Below are positions 1-6,519 of a DNA stretch of 10,915 nucleotides, one piece after another. Origin of the DNA: Bacteroidales bacterium UBA6408 (lineage in GTDB: Bacteria > Bacteroidota > Bacteroidia > Bacteroidales > UBA932); the NCBI GenBank assembly GCA_002439805.1, contig DJPQ01000043.1:1-10915 (forward strand), read 5' to 3'. A model generated the notes under the pieces. That model was not told where the DNA came from, ran no database searches, and was given only the letters and a program-made list of their open reading frames with translations. The stretch's first letter is position 1; the number at the start of each line of letters is the position of its first letter. The position numbers were made by a program, and so were the translations under genes.

Positions 1-1215
1 GCGGAATTTAAGAATCAGAAGAACATCGACCGCCCGACGATGATGGGTGTGCTTGAGGACGTTTTCAGAACCCAGATTGCCAAGGTCTATGGCGACGCCG
101 ACAATTTCGACGTCATCATCAACATCGACAAGGGCGACTGCGAGATTTACTGGAACCGTGAGGTTGTCGAGAAGGTTGAGGACCCGAACAAGCAGATTTC
201 GCTTGAGGAGGTGAACGCCGACGGCGACGACTACGAGATAGGCGAGACCTTCGCCAAGAAAATCGAGATGAAGGACTTCGGCCGCAGGGGCATTCTCAAC
301 ATCAGGCAGAATCTTCAGGGGCGCATCATGGACCTTGAGAAGGCCAACCTCTATAATAAATATAAGGATATGGTCGGACAGCTCTTCTCCGGCGAGGTGC
401 ACCAGACATGGGCTAAGGAGGTCATTCTCCTTGACGACGAGGGCAATGAGCTGAAGCTCCCTAAGGCGGAGCAGATTCCGGGCGAGCACTTCAAGAAGGG
501 CGACACCGTGAAGGCAATCATCAAGTCCGTGGAGATGAGGAACACCACTCCGATAATCACGCTCTCCCGCGTTTCCGACGAGTTCCTCGCGAAGCTCTTC
601 GAGGCCGAGGTTCCCGAGATTTACGACGGTCTCATCACCATCAAGAAGGTGGTGCGTGTCCCGGGGCAGAGGGCCAAGGTTGCCGTCGAGTCGTATGACG
701 ACAGGATTGACCCTATCGGAGCCTGCATCGGCGTGAAGGGTTCCCGCATCATCGGAATCGTCCGCGAGCTCCGCAACGAGAACATCGACGTCATCCAGTG
801 GACTTCCAACACCCAGCTTCTCATTACCCGTGCGCTTGCTCCGGCGAAGATTTCATCCATCGTCAACGGCGAGGACGGGAAAATCAAGGTCTATATGCTT
901 CCGGAGGAGGTCACCAAGGGCATCGGCCGCGGCGGCGTGAACATACGGCTTGCCGGTATGCTCGTCGGCAAGGAGATTGAGGTCTGGAGAGAGACTCCGA
1001 AGGTTGAGTCGCAGGACGAGGATGACTACGACATCCTGCTTGAGGAGTTCGACGACGAGATTGATCAGTGGATTATCGACAAGCTCAAGTCAATCGGCTG
1101 TGACACGGCGAAGAGCGTGCTTGCAATCGACCCTGAAGACCTCGCGAAGAGGGCTGACCTTGAGGACGAGACCGTGGCGGACGTGCGCCGCATTCTCAGC
1201 GCCGAGTTCGAGTAG
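1..1215 (+). CDS. nusA: Transcription termination/antitermination factor NusA (5'-truncated)
   Basis: NusA binds RNA polymerase and nascent RNA in the cytoplasm and modulates pausing, termination and antitermination. The reading frame is open from base 1 and already reads AEFKNQKNIDRPT, which is NusA N-terminal sequence. By comparison with family members about ten codons are missing, and the internal ATG at 40 is not the real start. The visible 404 residues show the N-terminal polymerase-binding domain (codons 1 to about 120), an S1 domain (about 126-190), KH1 with GVKGSR at codons 244-249, and KH2 with GIGRGG at 307-312. An acidic linker (DEDDYD) and one C-terminal helix-hairpin-helix-like segment follow, so the protein has the short bacterial form without the duplicated acidic repeats of E. 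coli NusA. In this phylum the usual order is rimP-nusA-infB, so rimP probably lies just outside the window. Identity is secure; only the start is missing. Confidence 0.97.
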   Translation, partial: AEFKNQKNIDRPTMMGVLEDVFRTQIAKVYGDADNFDVIINIDKGDCEIYWNREVVEKVEDPNKQISLEEVNADGDDYEIGETFAKKIEMKDFGRRGILNIRQNLQGRIMDLEKANLYNKYKDMVGQLFSGEVHQTWAKEVILLDDEGNELKLPKAEQIPGEHFKKGDTVKAIIKSVEMRNTTPIITLSRVSDEFLAKLFEAEVPEIYDGLITIKKVVRVPGQRAKVAVESYDDRIDPIGACIGVKGSRIIGIVRELRNENIDVIQWTSNTQLLITRALAPAKISSIVNGEDGKIKVYMLPEEVTKGIGRGGVNIRLAGMLVGKEIEVWRETPKVESQDEDDYDILLEEFDDEIDQWIIDKLKSIGCDTAKSVLAIDPEDLAKRADLEDETVADVRRILSAEFE

Positions 1216-1474
1216 GCCGCGCGCCGGGAGTTTCCGCGTTCCGGCAGCCCGGCGTCTGATGATGCGGCGCGGAGTTTTGGAGGAAAGTATAAATTGGGAA
1301 ACATGAAAAAAATAAATTGCTTCAGATTTTTCAATTATTTTCGAGGATAGGTTTCCTTTGGAAGAGGGAGTGTACTGGAGGTACATGACCGATGAGAAAA
1401 GAAAGATAGACCGGAAAGAATGAAAAAGATGGTGCAAGTTATTTTTTGAGGGTTTCTGATATAAGGGGATATAT
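1216..1474. other. nusA-infB spacer / infB leader
   Basis: This is 259 bp between two genes usually tightly linked. The first 70 bases are G+C-rich and contain a possible CGCCGGG / CCCGGCG hairpin (about 1221-1254) that lacks a T-tract. The rest is clearly A+T-richer than the genes. A small inverted repeat TGTAC-TGGAG-GTACA lies near 1370-1384. An ATG at 1303 opens only a 15-codon frame, which I do not regard as a gene. Directly before infB, AAGGGG (1463-1468) sits 6 bases from the ATG; this is purine-rich, but Shine-Dalgarno use is weak in this phylum. I found no convincing TTTG / TAnnTTTG promoter here, so read-through from nusA is assumed. Confidence 0.4.
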
Positions 1475-4429
1475 ATGGCAGAAATCAGATTAAGCAAAAT
1501 TGCAAGACAGTTTAACATCGGGGTCGGCACGCTCGTCGATTTCCTTAACGGCAAGGGAGCCGACATCACTACGAGCGACCCTAACGCCAAGATTTCGGAT
1601 GAGTTCATGCCTGCGGTCGAGGCCAAGTTCGGCGGCGACCTCGCGGCCAAGAAGGACTCGGAGAAGGTGGCCACGAAGCTCAAGGAGATGATTGACGTTT
1701 CCAAGAAGAAGCCTGCGGCTGAGGAAGAGGAGGCAGACAGCAGGGAGGTGATCATAAAGACTACCTCCATCGCGGAGACTGCTCCCGAGAAGCCTGCTCC
1801 GGCTCCTGTCGTCGAGGCTCCGGTTGCCGCGACGGCTGCCCCGGAGGCGGTGTGCCCTGTCGAGGAAAAGCCGGCTCCGGAAGAGCATGAGGAGAAGCGG
1901 GAGGAGACTCCGGCCGGGGCTGCTGAGACGGCGCCCGTCGAGGAGGTTCGTCCGGCGGCTGAGGCAGCGGCAAGGCCCGCTGAGCCTGTTGAAGAGCCGG
2001 TGAAGCCGGAAAGGGAGAGCTTCGGGCCGAAGATTATAGACAAGATTGACCTTGACGGCGTCGGAAAGAAAAAGCCGGCGCTTGAGGAGGCTGAGAGGCC
2101 TGCGGAGCCTGTCGTCGCCGGGCCAGAGAAGAAGGATGCGGCTGCTGAATCCCCGGCAGCCGAGCCACAGAAGGCCGCCGCGGAGGTTCGGAAGGAGCCC
2201 CGCGAGGCCGTCATCGCCGTCGAGAGGCTGACCGGCCCGAAGGTCATGGGAAAGGTCGATTTGAGCAAGTTCGAGACTCCTAAGAAGAAGGGCAGGCGGG
2301 AGAGAATAAAGCCCGGACAGAGCCAGAAGGTGGACGTCACCAAGGTTGATGCGTCAGGGAACGGCGGAGGAAAGAACTCCGGCGGGAAGAACGGCGGTAA
2401 CGGGAAGAACGGACGTGACTTCGGAAAGGGCAGGAACGAGTCCGGCGGAGGAAAGGGCCGCAACCGTGGCAAGGACAGGTTCAAGCCTGCGATGACCGAG
2501 GCCGAGACCGAGGAAATGCAGAAGGAAATCCAGAAGCAGATTAAGGAGACCTACGCCCGCATGAACGAGGGCAAGGGCAAGAACAACTTCGGCGCAAAGC
2601 ACAGGAAGGAGAAGAGGGAGGCCGCTGCTGACAGGCTCCAGGAGGAGATGCAGCAGCAGGAACTCGACAAGAAGGTTCTGAAGGTCACTGAGTTCGTGAC
2701 CGTGAACGACCTCGCGACCCTCATGAACAACACTCCTGTCACCAAGGTAATCGCTGCCTGTATGAGCCTCGGACTCATGGTGTCTATCAACCAGCGCCTT
2801 GATGCGGAGACCCTCGTGCTCGTTGCGGAGGAGTTCGGCTATGAGGTCGAGTTCGTGACCGCCAACCTCACGGAGGAAATCAACTCCGAGGAGGAGGTCG
2901 ACAAGCCGGAGGACCTCGTTCCGAGACCTCCTGTGATTACGGTCATGGGACATGTCGATCATGGTAAGACATCCCTGCTCGACTACATCAGAAAGGCGAA
3001 CGTGATTGCCGGCGAGGCCGGAGGAATCACCCAGCACATCGGCGCATACAACGTGGAGCTTCCGAACGGCCGGAGGATTACCTTCCTCGACACGCCGGGG
3101 CACGAGGCCTTCACGGCGATGCGTGCCCGCGGGGCCAAGATGACCGACCTTGCGATTATCATCATCGCGGCGGACGACGCCATAATGCCGCAGACCGTCG
3201 AGGCAATCAGCCATGCGCAGGCGGCCGGCGTTCCGATGGTGTTCGCAATCAACAAGATAGACAAGCCTGGAGCCAATCCGGACAAAATCCGCGAGCAGCT
3301 TTCCAACATGAACATACTCGTGGAGGACTGGGGCGGAAAGTACCAGTGTCAGGAAATCTCGGCGAAGAAGGGAACCAACGTGGACCTGCTCCTCGACAAG
3401 GTGCTTCTTGAGGCCGACATGCTTGACCTCAAGGCCAATCCGAACCGCAGGGCCACCGGAGCCGTCATAGAGTCATCCCTCGACAAGGGCCGGGGCTATC
3501 TTGCCACCGTCCTTGTCCAGAACGGAACGATGCACGTCGGCGACGTGATGCTTTCGGGATGCTATACCGGTCGTGTGAAGGCAATGTTCAACGAACGCGG
3601 TCAGAAAGTTGACGAGGCCGGTCCTTCCACTCCGGTTTCAGTTCTCGGACTCAACGGTGCCCCGACTGCCGGAGAGACCTTCAACATCATGGCAGACGAG
3701 CGCGAGGCCAAGGAAATCGCCAACAAGCGCGAGCAGCTCATTCGTATTCAGGGCATAAAGACACAGAAGCACATGACCCTTGAGGAAATCGGCCGCCGAA
3801 TCGCAATCGGCAACTTCAAGGAACTCAACGTCATCGTCAAGGGTGACGTCGATGGCTCTGTTGAGGCTCTTTCCGACTCCCTCATCAAGCTCTCCACCGA
3901 CGAGGTGCGCGTGAATGTGATTCACAAGGCTGTCGGCGCCATTTCCGAGTCTGACGTGCTCCTTGCGGCGGCTTCCGACGCCGTCATCATCGGCTTTCAG
4001 GTCCGTCCTTCTACCGGCGCCCGCAAGCTTGCCGAGAAGGAGGAAATCGAAATCCGCCTCTACTCCGTCATCTACGATGCCATCAACGAGGTCAAGGACG
4101 GTATCGAGGGCATGCTTGCTCCGGAGGAGAAGGAGGAGATTACTGCCACAGCCGAAGTGCTTGAGACATTCAAGATTTCCAAGGTCGGAACCATTGCCGG
4201 CGCGATTGTCCGCGAGGGCAAGCTCCAGCGCACTTCCAAGATTCGCGTCATCCGTGACGGCATCGTGGTCTATACCGGCGAGCTCGGCTCCCTCAAGAGG
4301 TTCAAGGACGACGTCAAGGAGGTCGTTTCCGGTCAGGACTGCGGTCTGAACATCTTGAACTACAACGACATCAAGGTCGGTGACATTGTGGAGGCCTATC
4401 AGGTTGTTGAAGTGAAACGAACACTGTAA
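1475..4429 (+). CDS. infB: Translation initiation factor IF-2
   Basis: IF-2 is the GTPase that brings initiator fMet-tRNA to the 30S subunit and promotes 50S joining. At 984 residues it is a long form, typical of Bacteroidota. A first IF2_N module follows the start (residues 1 to about 50, IRLSKIARQFNIG). Next comes an Ala/Pro/Glu-rich linker in which the motif GPK(I/V)(I/M)xK(I/V)DL occurs twice (184-193 and 254-263). A Gly/Asn/Lys-rich basic stretch (about 290-340) and a second IF2_N module (about 400-465) follow. The GTPase domain is complete: G1 GHVDHGKT 492-499, G3 DTPGHEAF 539-546, G4 NKID 593-596, G5 SAK 629-631. Domains II, III and the fMet-tRNA-binding C-terminal domain complete the protein. 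The start ATG is the one that gives a full IF2_N module. The stop codon lies inside the left arm of a downstream palindrome. nusA lies upstream on the same strand. Confidence 0.98.
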   Translation: MAEIRLSKIARQFNIGVGTLVDFLNGKGADITTSDPNAKISDEFMPAVEAKFGGDLAAKKDSEKVATKLKEMIDVSKKKPAAEEEEADSREVIIKTTSIAETAPEKPAPAPVVEAPVAATAAPEAVCPVEEKPAPEEHEEKREETPAGAAETAPVEEVRPAAEAAARPAEPVEEPVKPERESFGPKIIDKIDLDGVGKKKPALEEAERPAEPVVAGPEKKDAAAESPAAEPQKAAAEVRKEPREAVIAVERLTGPKVMGKVDLSKFETPKKKGRRERIKPGQSQKVDVTKVDASGNGGGKNSGGKNGGNGKNGRDFGKGRNESGGGKGRNRGKDRFKPAMTEAETEEMQKEIQKQIKETYARMNEGKGKNNFGAKHRKEKREAAADRLQEEMQQQELDKKVLKVTEFVTVNDLATLMNNTPVTKVIAACMSLGLMVSINQRLDAETLVLVAEEFGYEVEFVTANLTEEINSEEEVDKPEDLVPRPPVITVMGHVDHGKTSLLDYIRKANVIAGEAGGITQHIGAYNVELPNGRRITFLDTPGHEAFTAMRARGAKMTDLAIIIIAADDAIMPQTVEAISHAQAAGVPMVFAINKIDKPGANPDKIREQLSNMNILVEDWGGKYQCQEISAKKGTNVDLLLDKVLLEADMLDLKANPNRRATGAVIESSLDKGRGYLATVLVQNGTMHVGDVMLSGCYTGRVKAMFNERGQKVDEAGPSTPVSVLGLNGAPTAGETFNIMADEREAKEIANKREQLIRIQGIKTQKHMTLEEIGRRIAIGNFKELNVIVKGDVDGSVEALSDSLIKLSTDEVRVNVIHKAVGAISESDVLLAAASDAVIIGFQVRPSTGARKLAEKEEIEIRLYSVIYDAINEVKDGIEGMLAPEEKEEITATAEVLETFKISKVGTIAGAIVREGKLQRTSKIRVIRDGIVVYTGELGSLKRFKDDVKEVVSGQDCGLNILNYNDIKVGDIVEAYQVVEVKRTL

Positions 4430-4550
4430 AAGCCGCGGAAGCGGCACTTCTGCTTCGTTGGAAATCGGATTTTAGTCCTCACAACCATCAGGTTGCTGCG
4501 GGTAAAATCCAATTTCCGCCTTGCATCCGCACCACTTCCGCGACTTTTAC
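4426..4550 (+). repeat. Long palindromic 3' element, copy 1 (after infB)
   Basis: This is a 125-bp imperfect palindrome whose first bases are the end of infB (TAA at 4427-4429). The outer stem pairs 4426-4444 with 4532-4550 (GTAAAAGcCGCGGAAGcGG, two mismatches). Unpaired CTGCTTCGTTG (4450-4460) faces GCCTTGCATC (4518-4527). The inner stem pairs 4460-4474 with 4503-4517 (GGAAATcGGATTTTA, one mismatch). The apical part carries TCCTCACAACC, loop ATCA (4487-4490), then GGTTGCTGCGG, with a 5-bp CAACC/GGTTG hairpin. The unpaired segments recur in copies 2 and 3, while the stem sequences do not. The right arm ends in CTTTTAC, so the element could also act as a terminator for infB, although the T-run is only four long. 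The pairing is directly visible; the function is unknown. Confidence 0.85.
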
Positions 4551-4575
4551 TCTCAGCAGTTGGGCAAGATAGGGT

Positions 4576-4588
4576 AGGGATATTCCCT
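4576..4588. repeat. Small inverted repeat AGGGA-TAT-TCCCT
   Basis: Five bases on each side pair perfectly around a three-base centre. It lies in the spacer between the first long palindrome and the GAAA-loop hairpin. It may be chance or a remnant of another intergenic repeat; no function can be given. Confidence 0.4.
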
Positions 4589-4611
4589 CCTCACTTTGAC
4601 TTTATAATGAA

Positions 4612-4655
4612 AAGCGAGAAATCTTTGTGCTGAAAAGCATTCAGATTTCTCGCTT
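4612..4655. repeat. Perfect 13-bp inverted repeat with GAAA-capped inner hairpin
   Basis: AAGCGAGAAATCT (4612-4624) pairs perfectly with AGATTTCTCGCTT (4643-4655). Inside it, TGCT (4628-4631) and AGCA (4636-4639) pair around GAAA (4632-4635), which fits the GNRA tetraloop consensus. Beyond the 13-bp stem, AATGAA on the left could pair with TTCATT on the right if two A residues are bulged. There is no T-tract, so it is not a standard intrinsic terminator. The right arm belongs to a diverged copy of the 40-bp repeat also present near 9632, and the left arm may be a second copy in inverted orientation. Confidence 0.75.
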
Positions 4656-4680
4656 CATTTCATTCCGCTCTAAATGGCAG
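4642..4680 (-). repeat. Diverged copy of 40-bp intergenic repeat
   Basis: Read on the plus strand, this begins CAGATTTCTC and ends AAATGGCAG. It aligns end to end with the reverse complement of 9632-9671, which begins CAGATTTCTC and ends AAATGACAG. There is one single-base gap and a minority of substitutions, and the shared interior includes TTCCG. The two ends are better conserved than the middle. This points to a dispersed non-coding repeat family, independent of the long palindromes on either side. Confidence 0.65.
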
Positions 4681-4696
4681 AAAGAAAGGGGATGCA

Positions 4697-4797
4697 TAAA
4701 AGGATGAGATGCAAGGCGCACAAAGCCCTCAAAACCGGAGCAACCTTGTGGTTGTGAGGATTTTGAGGGCTTTTGCAACGAAGCAGATCGCCTTTTA
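4697..4797 (-). repeat. Long palindromic 3' element, copy 2 (after the OmpP1 gene)
   Basis: This is a 101-bp imperfect palindrome starting 10 bp past the stop of the minus-strand porin gene. Its outer stem pairs TAAAAGG (4697-4703) with CCTTTTA (4791-4797). It may be extended by GGGG (4688-4691) with CCCC (4802-4805). The inner stem is a perfect 13 bp: AAAGCCCTCAAAA (4722-4734) with TTTTGAGGGCTTT (4761-4773). Read on the minus strand, the constant segments match copy 1: CTGCTTCGTTG (4786-4776), TCCTCACAACC, loop ACAA, GGTTGCTCCGG, then GCCTTGCATC (4717-4708). The apical 26 bases differ from copy 1 at three positions, two of them in the loop. The stem sequences are unrelated to copy 1. It lies between convergent genes, so it could terminate transcription from either side. 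Confidence 0.85.
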
Positions 4798-4807
4798 GGC
4801 GCCCCGC

Positions 4808-6439
4808 TTAGAATCTTACGCCGAGAGTGGCGACGACTTTGACTAAATTGCGCCTGTAGCGGATTTCCGGAGACCAGACACCGTTCGCGATGTTGTAGTC
4901 GCCGTAGGGGCGGATGTATTCGGTCGGGTAGAAATAGCCTACGGCGGCGAAGTCGGCGAAGAACGCTCCGGTGGAGAAGCCGAGGCCTAATGCGGCGGTG
5001 TGCACATTGGCATGGGGCGCCTTCATGAGACTCTTGCCGTCATCATCGTACTCGTAGGTCTGCCCGTTTGTCTTGAGGGTGTAGCCAAGACGCACTGAGA
5101 AGACGTCCGTCGGCTTCACCTCGGCTCCGAGACGGAGATAGTGCTGCACGCCGCAGAGGTCGTAAATCTGGCTGTTCCCGTCGAATTCGCTGTCGTCGGA
5201 AGTCTCCGGGTCGCTGAACCGCATCTTGCGGTAGTTCGCCAGTTCGTAGTCGATGCTGAAGAGCCCATATCTGCCGAATGTATAGGCTGCGCCGAAGTTT
5301 GCCCGGAGAGGAGCCTTCAGATTGTACTTGAACTCACCCTCGCATCGTGCGTTTCCGCTGTACCTTGAGTTTTCGTAATTGCCTTCGGCCCCGTATGTTA
5401 TCTTTTCCTCGACGGTGATTGCCGTAGGGGTCTGTATGGCGGCTCCAAGCCTCAGGCCTCTCCATGGGGTGAGGATGAATCCGAACTTTCCATAGACTCC
5501 GGTCGCGTCGGCGTCATAGACATAAGTGCTCTTTGCCGAGGTGAAATGTGTCGTTGTCGATACGCCGTCCGCGTCGGTAAACGTGACGTCGAAGTCGTCC
5601 GGAGAAATCGCGTCCTCCCTCAGAAACTCGTTGTGGGTGTAGCTCGCGCTCGTGACTCCGATGTTGGCTCCGAAATAGAAGACGTCGGAAATGTTGAACC
5701 CGAGATTATAGACGAAGTCCGACTTGGTTCCGGTGCGTGTCCTGCCGTAGCGCTGGTCGAGTCCGCTCGCCCCGAGCGTGGGATTGCCTTCCGAATCCGT
5801 ATATTCCGTTATTCCGGCAAAGCTCTTGTCATCGACGTTCCAGACCGCCCCGCTCTGATATGCGGTGGCGACATCCCAGTCTGAGACATAAATCTTGTCA
5901 TAGACGTCGCTTGCGCCGAGCTCATCCGCAGTGTAGCCTAAACCGTCGGCCCGGACAGCCAGAGCACCGAACGCTGATGTCCTGTAGTTGGTTCCCCTTG
6001 CGGTGAAGTCTTCGTTGTAGCTTCTCGTGTTGTTCACGACGAAGCCCATGCTCCAGTTCTTGAGCCCCCTGCTTCTGCCGGTGCTGAAATTGACCATGCC
6101 TCCGAGGTTTGGGAGACTGAACTTTGTCCCGGTCTTGCGCAGGCTTTTCCCGAACGCAGTCTCGCCGTCAGGCAGTTCGGTGCCGCGGGCTGTCCCTATC
6201 GTGATGTTCGGGCCGAGGCTGACCGTGAACTGGGAATGCCTCGCCACCGCCGAGCCGGCCGGGTTGATTCCGAGCGAACCCATATCTCCGCCGAGCGCCG
6301 TGAAGGCGTTACCCATAGCCATTGTCCTTGCCGTCCCCTCGTATTCGTTCTCGCTGTATCTCAGCGCGTCCGTAAAGTCCTGCGCCGCTGCCGAGAGACC
6401 TGCGGCGAAGACCGCCGCCGTCAAAATTATTCTTTTCAT
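4808..6439 (-). CDS. OmpP1/FadL-family outer-membrane transport protein
   Basis: This is a 543-residue predicted outer-membrane beta-barrel of the OmpP1/FadL/TodX type; in Bacteroidota such proteins are sometimes labelled 'hemin receptor'. FadL-type barrels admit hydrophobic compounds such as long-chain fatty acids, but the substrate here cannot be told. Residues 1-19 form a signal peptide ending SAAA, with Gln20 as the likely first mature residue. The N-terminal region has the family pattern ALGGDMGSLGINPAGSA, with NPAG at 59-62. The rest alternates aromatic and polar residues as expected for beta strands, with acidic extracellular-loop-like stretches, and ends in VATLGVRF with the terminal Phe typical of barrel assembly signals. 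The start ATG is the one that gives a clean signal peptide. A lipoprotein gene lies 80 bp upstream on the same strand, suggesting co-transcription. Family call is confident, ligand unknown. Confidence 0.85.
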   Translation of the reverse strand: MKRIILTAAVFAAGLSAAAQDFTDALRYSENEYEGTARTMAMGNAFTALGGDMGSLGINPAGSAVARHSQFTVSLGPNITIGTARGTELPDGETAFGKSLRKTGTKFSLPNLGGMVNFSTGRSRGLKNWSMGFVVNNTRSYNEDFTARGTNYRTSAFGALAVRADGLGYTADELGASDVYDKIYVSDWDVATAYQSGAVWNVDDKSFAGITEYTDSEGNPTLGASGLDQRYGRTRTGTKSDFVYNLGFNISDVFYFGANIGVTSASYTHNEFLREDAISPDDFDVTFTDADGVSTTTHFTSAKSTYVYDADATGVYGKFGFILTPWRGLRLGAAIQTPTAITVEEKITYGAEGNYENSRYSGNARCEGEFKYNLKAPLRANFGAAYTFGRYGLFSIDYELANYRKMRFSDPETSDDSEFDGNSQIYDLCGVQHYLRLGAEVKPTDVFSVRLGYTLKTNGQTYEYDDDGKSLMKAPHANVHTAALGLGFSTGAFFADFAAVGYFYPTEYIRPYGDYNIANGVWSPEIRYRRNLVKVVATLGVRF

Positions 6440-6519
6440 TTTATAGAATCGTTTGTTTCTGATTCATCGGGGAATTTCCCGTCTGATTCTTCTTTGTCCT
6501 GTTTTTCCGTTCCTGAACG

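Noticed and set aside
1303..1350. 15-codon frame (MKKINCFRFFNYFRG) in the nusA-infB gap
   Set aside because: It is too short to support, with no ribosome-binding evidence or known leader-peptide pattern.
1090..2484. 464-codon open frame on the minus strand opposite infB
   Set aside because: It overlaps nusA and infB antisense, its translation is Ser/Pro/Phe-rich without any recognisable domain, and long antisense frames are expected in G+C-rich coding DNA.
4426..4550. Integron attC site
   Set aside because: Size and imperfect palindromy fit, but the boxes GTTRRRY and RYYYAAC are not present at the ends, there is no gene-cassette arrangement, and no integrase gene is seen.
4426..4797. CRISPR array
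   Set aside because: There are only two copies in opposite orientation with differing stems and no regular spacers; no cas genes are nearby.
4697..4797. Plain rho-independent terminator
   Set aside because: Not rejected as a function, but as a full explanation: the T-run is only four long, and conserved loop and internal-loop sequence shared between copies is not needed for intrinsic termination.
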